DNA from: Dryas octopetala
Taxonomy: Eukaryota > Streptophyta > Magnoliopsida > Rosales > Rosaceae
DNA length: 64,000 nucleotides
Assembly (NCBI GenBank): GCA_963921425.1
Contig: OY992839.1
Span: forward strand, 20,010,910-20,074,909
Reading direction: 5' to 3'
Part shown: positions 12,577 through 22,407 of the stretch, piece by piece
Layout: every line of letters begins with the position of its first letter
How positions within the stretch are numbered: the stretch's first letter is position 1
Notes under the pieces: model-generated
What the model was told of the DNA's origin: nothing
The model's input: only the letters and a program-made list of their open reading frames with translations
The model's database searches: none
Program-made: the position numbers and the translations under genes

Positions 12577-13659
12577 AATCAGGAAACCCTTAAAGATTTA
12601 TTCCAGGAACAAAAAAGGTTCAACACGGGCAGTAAGTGTGATGAAGATATAAAACGAGCCCAAGAAAAGGAGAGAGTAAAAAAAGCAAAGGATAAGCCGA
12701 TGTACGCAGAGTTTGAGGTGGTGGGCTTGAGCCTGAGAAGTGTGTGGTGCGTGATTGAGGAGAAAGAGAAGGTCGGGGAACAAGAGCTTGGTACCTCTGA
12801 CTTAATTTTTAGGGGTGAAACTGATAGAGTGAGAGTATATGAAAAGGGAAAAGGGATCCCGTCATTGGCTTTCGTTTGGTCTCAGCCATACTTGGGACCC
12901 CAAGATCCATCTGTAAAAAAATCTATAATTTTAACTCAAGTTCATTGGTCCAAATTCACAGTCCGAGCAAACATCCCCATTGTTTTTTTGTTTTTTTTAA
13001 CCCAATCAAGGGACAGCTAGCAGTGATGCCTCCTAAGTTCACTAATCACTACCACCCTACTGGTTGGTTGATGCTAGTGGTTTCTATCCCTTTCTTTTCA
13101 TTTTCTCCTCTAATTGCTTAATTTTCTTTCTGTTGATTTATAACCGGGAGACTTTTAGGACATCACCAATGAAATAACTTGTAACTTGGGGACAAATGAG
13201 TACAATGCCTCTTTTGCATATTTATGCGGCATCAGGAGCCAGGAGGGTGCGATTGAGGGTAGCATAATTGCCTGTTACTTATTCTGCTTCTCTATTGTCT
13301 TCAGTGCCACTACGTTTTCTTTTCCAGCAGGTCATTTTGAATAACAATGAAATTGAGGGTGTGCTGGAATTAATTAACTACGTGAAAGGGTGGTAAATGG
13401 AAGATAGAAGATTCCGATGAATAAGGGTAAAAAATTCATAGTGGAGGAACTAAGCCAAATAAAAAGGAGCTGCTGTCTAGTTTTATATAGGGAGGGAGAG
13501 ACAGAGAAACCTAATAACCTTTCCTTCGCACTATCAATCACTCCAAAAGAGACTTGGAAAGGAAGCAACAGAGGGAGAGAGGAGTCAAGAACATGATAGC
13601 CCAGAGCAATTATAGTTGTAATCAAGTAATGGCAGATAAAATTTTTAACTCCTCTCTTC
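12577..13659. other. Intergenic, no gene recognised
   Basis: Open frames of about 100 codons exist, but none has recognisable domain content or a splice structure. The composition is that of noncoding plant DNA. Confidence 0.35.
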
Positions 13660-14039
13660 GGGCACGACACGGCACAAGCACGGCACGAGCACGGGCACGA
13701 AATGGGCCCGAATTAGGTACGACTATTTTAACATTGTTTTTTCTATTTTTAGAGAACCTTTCAACAAAAATATTCAATTTTCATGAAAAATAATGTTAAT
13801 ATTTAATTATAAATAAGAAAAAATATCATAAGATTAGTTTTATCACCATAAAAAATAAAAATAAAAATAAAAATAGGTCTGTGAGCCTGCCCGTTTAAGG
13901 CACAGCACAAGCATGAATGACCCACGAGCCATGGGCCGTGCCAGGCTTAGGTCTTAACTATATGAGCCGGCCCGAGCACGGCACGAAAGCACGATGGGCT
14001 CAGCTTAAACGGCCGGCCCGGCCCGTTTGACGCCTCTAA
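13660..14039. mobile_element. hAT-like MITE fragment with CGGGCACG-rich ends
   Basis: The right end reads 'ggcccggcccgtttgacgcc' and then 'tcta', matching in reverse the widespread plant hAT MITE terminus TAGAGGTGTCAAACGGGC. GGCACGAGCACGG words occur at both sides of an AT-rich centre. The left terminus is degraded or missing and no TSD could be assigned. Confidence 0.5.
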
Positions 14040-14561
14040 ACTATATGGTTGGACCGTTTAATATAAAGTTGATTGTAAATAGCTTGGACTGCTATGCTTG
14101 ATATAAAGCTTGTGATAAATGTTAATTGATTTAGTTGGAATTAAATCAGTGACAATGCTTTATCAATTTATCTGTTGATATAAATGGAAATTGGAATGTG
14201 TGTATGGAGTAGAATGAAACCTAAACCATCGATGGGTGTAACCTAGAGTGTTATCTGGTTTATGAGTATGCTAGGTATGATAACCCAATCGAAGCATCTT
14301 TAATCTTATTGGAAAGAAGCATCTTTCTTACAACAAAATGAAACCCAATCGAACTGTACTTTGACATGAAGTAACTGGGACGGGAGCTACCATCATGCAA
14401 GAGCCTTTGCCTTATGCCAGACTAGTGTTTTGCAGTGTGTTACTGCTATAGCATGCACTGCACAGTTTTTACCTTTTGAGTCATGCTCACAAATTTGAAT
14501 TGATTTTGGTTATTGGTTAATGGTTTTGCTCCACAACAGAGCAATGGTTTTGATACCCATG
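14040..14561. other. 3' flank of the PPR gene, no gene recognised
   Basis: This is downstream sequence of the minus-strand PPR gene. It probably contains the 3' UTR, but no polyadenylation signal could be fixed. Confidence 0.35.
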
Positions 14562-16133
14562 CTATGTGCTACTGTGCATAAATGAACTGCGACCGGGTGT
14601 CTTTTGAAAGCCTTCTTTTACCATGACAATCCTTGTCCTTTCAGCTTTCTCCCATCTATCAGAAGCAGCATAAATATTTGACAGAAGAACATAATGCGAA
14701 TTATCACCGGACCCAATGTTTGAATTTAGCGTGCTAATATCCCTTACTACCTGTTCTGTCATCTCCATGTCCATATAAATCCGACAAGCTCCAAGCAGAG
14801 CCCCCCAGACCATGTCATTGGGTTTGATTGGCATTCTCTTCACTAAAGCATAAGCCTCTATTAATCTTCCTGCCCGTCCCAAAAGGTCAACCAAGCACCC
14901 ATAGTGCTTAACCCCTGCTGCCAAGCCATATTTCTCTATCTTGGAAAAAATTTCTATACCTTCATCCACTAAACCTCCATGTGCACAAGCCGACAGAACA
15001 GAAAGAAAGGTTATGTCATCAGGCCTTTCATTTGAATATTCCATTCTGCCAAACAAATCAAGAGCCTCCTTGCATTGTCCATGAATGGCCAGGCCTGAAA
15101 TCATAGCATTCCAACATACACTGTTCCTCTTTGTCATCCCCTCAAAGATCAACCTTGCATTGATCAGATCGCCACATTTTGCATACATGTCTACAAGTGC
15201 ATTCAGAACAATCTGAGTAAGCTTTATCCTTTTATGACCTAACATATTGTGTATATCCTTACCAACGTCCAAAAGCCCAGACTGAGCACAGGCAGATAAA
15301 ACACTCACAACAGTAACTTCATCTGGCTCAAATCCTTCAGCTTGCATGTTCCCAAATGCTTTCAGAGCTTCCTCACAAAACCCATTTTGCGCATAACCAG
15401 ATATCAGTGAATTCCAATTCACCAAGTTTCGGACTGGGATTCTATCAAAGATGACCTTTGCCTCCTTAACATCACCTTTCTTGCAATACCCGGAAATCAT
15501 CGATGACCATACAAAAAAATTGCGCTGTGGCATTGCCTCGAAAACCTCCCTTGCCGCTTCCATCTGCCCATTGCTACAGTACCCATCAACCATCACAGTC
15601 CACGTAACCACATTCTTCAACTCAGGTGGAACCCGATCAAAGAACCGCCTAGCACTAACAGTGTCTCCAGTCCTCGCAAACCCGTCAATCATCTCAACCC
15701 AAGTCACAGTTGTCCGCATGGACATCTTCTCAAACAAAACCAAAGCAGATGTTGTATCCCCATTTCTCAAGTACCCGCCAATCATTGCATTCCAAGTCAC
15801 CGCATTTCTCTCGGGCATATAATCAAACACCTTCCGGGACTCCAAAACGTCCCCGCATTTTGCATACAAGTCAACTAATGAGGTGCCAACCAATACATCA
15901 GAATTCATACCAGACTTAATAGACTCGGCGTGCAACGCTTTCCCATTATTTATACAGGAGAGAGAAGCACAAGCCTTGAGAATCAAAGGAAGTACACCCA
16001 CAATGAAGATTCCTTGATGGCGGATTTGGAGGTAGACTAGAATTGCTTGTCTAGGTGATCCTTGTGAGAGGTAATTCCTTATAAGGTAAGACCAATTTGG
16101 GGCTTGGGTTTTCTTTTCTTGTGCAGAATTCAT
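14562..16133 (-). CDS. Pentatricopeptide repeat protein, PLS subclass with E-type C-terminus
   Basis: This is a 523-residue intronless frame. From about residue 45 to 430 it is a continuous series of PLS-type PPR motifs, visible as recurring VTWNAMI, MISGYCKKGD, ALVDMYAKCGDL and VSVLSACA blocks. The helical repeats bind single-stranded RNA with about one base per P/S-type repeat. The C-terminus (about 430-523: VWGALLGACRI, HYVLLSNIYAASDRW, GRSSFMHSST) is an E domain without a DYW deaminase, so any editing role would need a separate deaminase. Members act in mitochondria or plastids. The N-terminus is short and no targeting peptide is obvious, so an upstream start or weak targeting is possible. 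It resembles Arabidopsis E-class PPR proteins in general layout; the exact ortholog is not asserted. A hAT-like element begins about 120 bp upstream of the start. Confidence 0.93.
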   Translation of the reverse strand: MNSAQEKKTQAPNWSYLIRNYLSQGSPRQAILVYLQIRHQGIFIVGVLPLILKACASLSCINNGKALHAESIKSGMNSDVLVGTSLVDLYAKCGDVLESRKVFDYMPERNAVTWNAMIGGYLRNGDTTSALVLFEKMSMRTTVTWVEMIDGFARTGDTVSARRFFDRVPPELKNVVTWTVMVDGYCSNGQMEAAREVFEAMPQRNFFVWSSMISGYCKKGDVKEAKVIFDRIPVRNLVNWNSLISGYAQNGFCEEALKAFGNMQAEGFEPDEVTVVSVLSACAQSGLLDVGKDIHNMLGHKRIKLTQIVLNALVDMYAKCGDLINARLIFEGMTKRNSVCWNAMISGLAIHGQCKEALDLFGRMEYSNERPDDITFLSVLSACAHGGLVDEGIEIFSKIEKYGLAAGVKHYGCLVDLLGRAGRLIEAYALVKRMPIKPNDMVWGALLGACRIYMDMEMTEQVVRDISTLNSNIGSGDNSHYVLLSNIYAASDRWEKAERTRIVMVKEGFQKTPGRSSFMHSST

Positions 16134-16254
16134 AGCTTTGTTTGAGGTATTTTGGACTTGAGAGTGCTTTGGTTTTGGTTATTTTGAGGTGGGTAGTGTG
16201 GAATTTCTTGTGAGCACATTGCAACTGCAAAATTATCTATGTTTTGGTTGGTTT

Positions 16255-17283
16255 CAAGTTAGTGTTCAAAATATCGGCCGACAACCCGAAATGTCGCTTT
16301 TTGGAGTCGGCGACACCGATAGGGGGGGTGAAGCAAAATCTTCACCTGTATCCCCGATATTTATCCCGATATTATGCCGACATTCACCGAAATTCAGAGG
16401 ACAAAAAAAAATAAAAAATAAAAAAGAGAGGGAAGAATGAGAAATTAAGCCAAATTAACCCTCAATTTCCATACCCATGTACTAATTAAGAACCTTAATC
16501 AAATAATTAACATTAGAATATCATAACCCAATATAAAAGGAATCCCATCTACCATTCAACCCCAAAAAAAAATGATTGAATACCAATAGCTTTATGAGAG
16601 TTTCGGCACCCACACTTTGTTTGAGCAGGAACATCAATCAGCAGCTGTCTACTTTGTGATTTATCAAACCCTCTGTCTCCTCCTCTTTGTCTGTCTCTGT
16701 CTCTCTCTATCGCACTATCTCTCTCTCTCCCTCGCGTCTGGTCGATCTGTGCTCAAGAAGACTGTTTATCTGCTCTGTTTGTTTGAACGGGCTAAACAAA
16801 TTATACTAGGTTTGGTTTGGGCTGATTTATATGGCTTTGGGCTTAGGATTTCATTATACTGATTTATATGGGTGTTAGCTAGGTATTCTGATTTATACGG
16901 GCAAAACAAGTATTGGGTTTGGGTTCAAACTTTTACCACAAATATTGGGTTTAAAATAATATTAGGAGTTTGTGCTCTAAATTTACTAGTTTTTTTAGGA
17001 GTGTTTTTTATATCTAAACTAAACATATAAGTCTCATAAATTAGGGTTTATATGATAAGTATATAATATATAGGAGATATAATACACATAAGTGACAAGT
17101 TCATACAATGATGATTGATTTAACATTTTCTGAAGTTTCATTAAAAATTATGTATTTTGAAGCCAATGTCTGTTGTTTTTGTGGACGGCAACCAATATCA
17201 ATAACGATAACGATATTTTTTGTCAATATTTCTTTATTTTTGGAGTCTTGATAGTATCTGCACGACCGATATTTTGAACCTTG
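16255..17283. mobile_element. hAT-like nonautonomous element upstream of the PPR gene
   Basis: The left part reads CAAG then GTTCAAAATATCGGCCG. The right part on the minus strand reads CAAGGTTCAAAATATCGGTCG, so the termini match except for a 5-bp insertion on the left. The interior holds a CT-rich stretch (about 16675-16735) and no transposase frame. An 8-bp target duplication was looked for and not found, so the boundaries are approximate. The CAAGG start matches the hAT element at 49577. Confidence 0.65.
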
Positions 17284-18180
17284 TACTAAACATAGAAATA
17301 GAAAATGGCAAAGAGATTTTATTGGACACAGAACCATTTTGACTTACAAGTTACAACAACTATGCTACAAATGCACATTACCAATGGTTCCAGCTTTTCT
17401 GCATTGTTCAATTTGTTCTTTTTGTTCTTCTTTGTCATATGTTTATCCAATAGAGCTTTGGGATTGGTAACCAAGCTCATGCACAAAGTGGTGTCATGCA
17501 AAGCATATAAGACCTTCCAAAAAGAACTAAACAAAACTGGATCTCTAATCTCTATTACTCACTCGATGACGATTCTCTTTTTCTGCGTTGGTTTCTTACT
17601 AATTTTTGAGCCTTGGATGAGGCCCAATTGTCTTCGGGTCCGCTGAAGGAGGCCCAATTATATGTTCTTACTGATATTTAACCAGTAAAAGTGACTTGAG
17701 GCCCAAATAAGTTAAGTGTTAGTTTAAAGGTGTCTTTTACTTTATTTGTATACATCTAAAATAAAATTATGAAGATTTTTCTTTTGGTGAGATCCAAATA
17801 TTTTAATGAGTAGTTTATTCAAATAATTTTCTATCTGAAGTTCTTTATATTTGTAGTGTTTCCTAATCATTGAAGAAAATAGACTTGAAAAATGAAAACC
17901 TTTCTTGTGGGACTCATTTGCTTTATAGGCCGTTCCAATTTTTTCTCATATCTTAGACTAATAACTTAATGCTTTTTTTATTTTTGACTGAGGTCAAAAA
18001 TTATTATCCAGATGTTTTTAATTTAAAAAATGTCTAATATTATCCTAAAATTATTGATATAAATCTTAATATTATCATAATTTTATATTATCGTAATATT
18101 ATAATATTATAATATCTTAATATTATAATATTATTATAATATCCTAATATTATCATATTATCCTAAAATTAATTATGGGA
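17284..18180. other. Intergenic, AT-rich, no gene recognised
   Basis: The segment 18020-18170 is an almost pure TTATAATATTA-like run. No exon with recognisable content was seen. Confidence 0.4.
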
Positions 18181-18664
18181 TTTAAATTATATAAATCTAA
18201 AAAAATGAATTAGCCCACAAAATAGAATATAATCAAACAAGGAAAAAAAAAATTTATGGGTACATTTCAATTGTACTAATCAATCGATGTTTTGTCAGCG
18301 TTTATGTTATGGTTTAGCTCCGGAATTTTCGGCGAAAACATAACACTTCCACCAAGCTCATTCTATAGTCTAGGAGGGAATGAGGTGAAAAGATGAGGAT
18401 TTACTCTCAAAACTCGGGGAAGGAAGCAACATGGCAATCGGCGGCGGAAACCGAACGTTCGGATCAGGTGCACACCTAATCGAATATGCATATATTTATA
18501 TATACCAATCCAGGTTTTGGTACAATTGAAATGTACCTATATATATATATATATAAACCTAGGTATTGGTACAATTGAAATGTACCTATATATACTTTTT
18601 TTTCTTGTTTGATTATTTTCGATTTTGTAGGTTAATGCATTTTTTTATATTTGTATAATTTAAA
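18181..18664. repeat. Inverted-repeat (foldback) element, arms of about 95 bp
   Basis: The left arm 18181-18275 and right arm 18569-18664 are inverted copies, sharing TTTAAATTATA, ATAATCAAACAAG and GGTACATTTCAATTGTAC. An extra copy of the inner word GGTACAATTGAAATGTACC lies at about 18518-18536. The loop contains a GC-richer stretch (about 18420-18480). No TSD was identified, and weaker symmetry may extend outward on both sides. Confidence 0.65.
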
Positions 18665-19063
18665 TGGATATTATCTTTTATTATTTTAAATTATAAAACA
18701 TAAAAACTAGATAATCTTGAATATTTTATTAAAAATTAAAAATGTCCTAACGGATATTATCTTTCATAATTTTTAAAATTAATTCATATTAATTATCTTA
18801 GGGTTTAGGGTTTAAGAGATAATATGAGTCAAAATTTTTAGAAAGTCTATTTTTTGGACCTACTTCTAATTAACTATAGTCATTTTGTTGGCCCCACGCC
18901 TCAAAAATCTCAGGGCTAGCCCTGCATGCCATGAGTCTTAAAAAAATTATCAACAAAGACTCAATGAGTGTATTTATAATTAACTCAATACAAAAATGAA
19001 ACATCACACATTCTATTGACACATTTTACGGTAGATTTGTATAGTTGTACTTCCAATTCGATT
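18665..19063. other. Intergenic, no gene recognised
   Basis: AT-rich sequence with no supported feature. It contains two adjacent TTTAGGG words (about 18797-18813), too few to call a telomeric repeat. Confidence 0.35.
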
Positions 19064-19071
19064 CTTTCACT

Positions 19072-19734
19072 TAGGGGTGGGTCGGTGTCGGTAACCGAAC
19101 CGCCAGCCACATACCGTCGACCGACCGACTAGGATCGAAATGGGCAAAATGCCAACCGCTGCCGCCACTGACTCTGTCGGTGAAACCGCAAGTGACGATC
19201 GGATCGGTTCGAAATGGATCCAAACCGACCAGCTTAGGGCATCTGTTTGGGTGTGGCTGTGCGATGGTTGCAGGATTTTCAGGTTGAAGAAGAAGAAGAA
19301 GCTGCGGCGGCATCTGAGGTTGTCCATCGCGGCGACGGCATCTGAGGTCGTCCATCACAGCGGCGAAGTTGCAGCAGTCGAAGAAGAAAGGTCGTCCATC
19401 GCGGCGGCGAGGTTGCAGGTTGAAGAAGAAGAAGAAGTTGCTGCGCGCCAGAAACTAGGAGAGGAGAAAAAGAGAAACCAGGAGAAGAGAAGAAGAAGAA
19501 GAAGAAGTGGTTGCTGCCAGAAACCAAGAGAGAAGAAGAAGATGAAGAAGGGTCGGTCGGTGCGGTTTACTGACGGTGTGGGGGTTTAGAAGCCGCCTCC
19601 GCCTCTGCCCCCTGTCGGATCAGTTGGAAAACCGCAACCAATGCGTCGGCTCTCGTCGGAGCGGTTGCTGGGCAGATCAGTCGCGTCGATTTTCGGGTGC
19701 GGTTCGGTTATAGCGGTATTCCGACCCACCCCTA
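19072..19734. mobile_element. hAT-type MITE, complete, 8-bp TSD
   Basis: Perfect 14-bp terminal inverted repeats TAGGGGTGGGTCGG are flanked by the 8-bp direct repeat ctttcact (19064-19071 and 19735-19742). The 663-bp interior has GGTTCGGTTA-type subterminal words and a GAAGAAGAA-rich centre but no transposase. It sits 196 bp upstream of the start codon of the PPR gene at 19931 and may lie in that gene's promoter or leader. Confidence 0.93.
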
Positions 19735-19930
19735 CTTTCACTTCCTTCTCAAGGGCTTAAACCTCCATGTACCTAAAAAAAGGCTCACTTTAAAATGTAC
19801 GGATAAAAAAGAGACTAAAACCCAAAACACAAAAGGAAACTTGGTACCAAAGGTATTTATCAAATATTTTCCTTCCTTGATTTGACGATTTCCTCCTTAA
19901 CGACTGCCTTTCGAATGAAGAACATTCGCA

Positions 19931-21760
19931 ATGGATCATATACTGCTGAAAATCTTGCAAGACTGCAGGTCTCTCAAACAACTGAAACAGACCCACCTTC
20001 AGATTTTCATCCATGGACTCCAACATAGCCGTCTTTTGCTTCCCAAGCTCCTCACTCTCACCTCAGAACTGGGCTTTCTTCATTACGCTTATTCCATTTT
20101 TCAAAATTCTTCTTCTCCCAATGTTATTGCTTACAACACATTGATAAAATGCTTTATAGGAAAGACTCGTATAGATGCATTGCGCGTCTACAATCAAATG
20201 AAGGGGTTTAGGATTGAGCCGAATAGTTTCACTTTTACTTTTCTTCTTCGGTGTTTTGAATCTTTTGAGGTCCTTGAAGATGGGAAAATGGTTCACTGTG
20301 ACATTGTCAAACTGGGTTTCGGTTCTAGTGTCTTTGTTCAGAATACCCTTTTGGATTTCTATGCTAAATGCAGAAGGGATTTAAATTCGGCTTGCCGGGT
20401 GTTTGATGAAATGCCTGAGAGAGATGTGGTTTCATGGAATTCTATGATTGCTGCTTACTTGGATTGTGGTGAGAAAGAACCTGCGATGAAGTTGTTTGAT
20501 TCAATGCCAGAGAGGAGCATTGTGACATGGAACTCTGTTGTTTGTGGTCTTTCCAAGGCTGGAAATATGGAATTAGCTCATGCGGTTTTTGAGAGGATGC
20601 CAGAAAGAAATGAAGTTTCGTGGAATTCATTAATAACTGCATATATACGGTTGGGCAATGTCAAGTCTGCTCAGTGTCTATTCGAACAGATGCCCGAGAA
20701 AACAGTAATTTCATGGACTGCCATGGTATCAGGATACTGCACAATTGGAGATCTTGATTCCGCGAGGAACATATTCAATCAGATTCCAGTTAAAAATGTT
20801 GTATCATGGAATGCTATGATTGCAGGTTATGTTCATAACCACATGTTTGATCAAGCTCTTTATGTGTTCCGCCAGATGTTAATAGACGGCAAGAGCAGGC
20901 CTGATCAGAGTACTTTGATCAGCGTACTATCTGCATGTACTCACTTGGGGTCTCTTGAACATGGAAAATGGATTGAGTCTTATATTAGGAGAAACAAGTT
21001 TGACCTGTCTCTTCCTCTGGGAAATGCTCTAATAGACATGTTTGCGAAGTGCGGAGATGTAGAAAATGCTAAAGGGATTTTTCATAAGATGGCAATAAGA
21101 TGTATAATAACATGGACAACAATGATTTCAGGCCTAGCTGTTAATGGGTTGTGTAGAGAAGCCTTAGCTCTGTTTGATACAATGTGTTTAGAAGGAACTA
21201 AACCAGATGATGTCATTTTCATTTCTGTTCTGTTAGCTTGCACTCATGGAGGGTTTGTGGAAGAGGGTAAAAGAGTATTTACTCAGATGGAACAAGAGTT
21301 TGACATAAAACCCCGAATAGAGCATTATGGTTGCATGGTTGATCTTCTAGGTCGAGCCGGTAAGTTGGAAGAAGCAGTCAGGTTTGTGGAAAACATGCAT
21401 TTGGAGCCAAATGCTGTCATTTGGGCCAGTCTACTCGGTTCCTGTAAGATTCACGGAAATAGAGATCTGCTAGAGTCTGTAACTAGACGGATTATGGAGC
21501 AGGAGCCTGCAAATCCCAGCTATTTAACTCTAATCTCAAATTTGAGTGCACTTATTGGACAATGGAAAGATGTTTTGACCTATCGAGTAGTCATGAGACA
21601 GCAGGGAATAGAAAAGGTTCCTGGTTGTAGTTCAATCCAAATGGGGAACAAGATCTATGAGTTTCTAGCCAATGACACAAGGCATGAGCAAAGAAAAGAA
21701 ATTTATAGAGTTTTAAATAGTTTAAATGAACAGTTGGTGGCAGCTTGTGATGGACTATGA
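19931..21760 (+). CDS. Pentatricopeptide repeat protein, PLS subclass, E/E+ type
   Basis: This is a 609-residue single-exon frame. The N-terminal CRSLKQLKQTHLQIFIHGL block is the usual start of PLS-class proteins. PPR motifs run from about residue 65 to 500 (VVSWNSMIAAYLDCGE, VTWNSVVCGLSKAGNM, VISWTAMVSGYC, LISVLSACTHLGSL, ALIDMFAKCGDV). The C-terminal E and E+ parts are visible as VIWASLLGSCKIHGN, PGCSSIQMGNKIYEF and RHEQRKEIYRVLNSL. No DYW zinc-binding deaminase follows, so the protein would recruit a partner for C-to-U editing or act in another RNA step. Organelle localisation is expected from the family; no strong transit peptide is evident. The ATG is the first in frame and gives the canonical N-terminus. 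It shares repeat class but not close identity with the gene at 14562, which points away from it. Confidence 0.95.
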   Translation: MDHILLKILQDCRSLKQLKQTHLQIFIHGLQHSRLLLPKLLTLTSELGFLHYAYSIFQNSSSPNVIAYNTLIKCFIGKTRIDALRVYNQMKGFRIEPNSFTFTFLLRCFESFEVLEDGKMVHCDIVKLGFGSSVFVQNTLLDFYAKCRRDLNSACRVFDEMPERDVVSWNSMIAAYLDCGEKEPAMKLFDSMPERSIVTWNSVVCGLSKAGNMELAHAVFERMPERNEVSWNSLITAYIRLGNVKSAQCLFEQMPEKTVISWTAMVSGYCTIGDLDSARNIFNQIPVKNVVSWNAMIAGYVHNHMFDQALYVFRQMLIDGKSRPDQSTLISVLSACTHLGSLEHGKWIESYIRRNKFDLSLPLGNALIDMFAKCGDVENAKGIFHKMAIRCIITWTTMISGLAVNGLCREALALFDTMCLEGTKPDDVIFISVLLACTHGGFVEEGKRVFTQMEQEFDIKPRIEHYGCMVDLLGRAGKLEEAVRFVENMHLEPNAVIWASLLGSCKIHGNRDLLESVTRRIMEQEPANPSYLTLISNLSALIGQWKDVLTYRVVMRQQGIEKVPGCSSIQMGNKIYEFLANDTRHEQRKEIYRVLNSLNEQLVAACDGL

Positions 21761-22325
21761 ATATATATGACAATGGTCTTTTGCACAATGATCACCTCTA
21801 TGATGATCTTTGGGAAGAAAAAGAAATGAAAGAAATGAGTGGGACTTGTTACATGATGTCCTGAGCAATTCTCAGGTACAATTGAATTTGAAGATTAAAT
21901 AAAAAAGCCCACTATGAAAGAGATCTACTTCGTGAGTGGAAGCAAGAGAAAGCAGAAGAAGGGTCGAAACATCTAAAGGTTAGCTTTTTGTGTCTTTGTG
22001 TAGTAACTAGTGAAAGAATGGGGTTTTGGAATGGAATTCTTTTCCTATTAAGTTAGTGACATGCTGGGCTCATTTTCTTTAAGATAATGTATCTGAGAGG
22101 CAGTGTGATCTTTTATCAACGGGACATATAACATGGTTCATCGCTTGAGACAATATTAAGTGCTAAATACTTGTCTAGGGCCCTTTATAGATTTCACAAT
22201 TCTCTCTTTCTGCACCAGCAGATAAATGACACTGGAACACTTTGCAACTGAGAACATTTAAGCTCAAATGTTATCACACAAATTAGTTATTTCTGATTCA
22301 TATTATTTATTCTTCAATGTATAAT

Positions 22326-22407
<82 letters not shown>

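Noticed and set aside
12700-13020. 106-codon plus-strand frame starting MYAEFEVVGLSLRS
   Set aside because: No recognised domain, no supporting splice sites or promoter, and the surrounding composition is noncoding; left unannotated.
15451-15919. Plus-strand frames opposite the PPR gene
   Set aside because: Antisense shadows of the PPR repeats, showing only mirrored repeat periodicity.
18797-18813. Telomere-like TTTAGGG words; also scattered AAACCCTAA at 50260-50520
   Set aside because: Only two adjacent units, or isolated single words; not an interstitial telomeric array.
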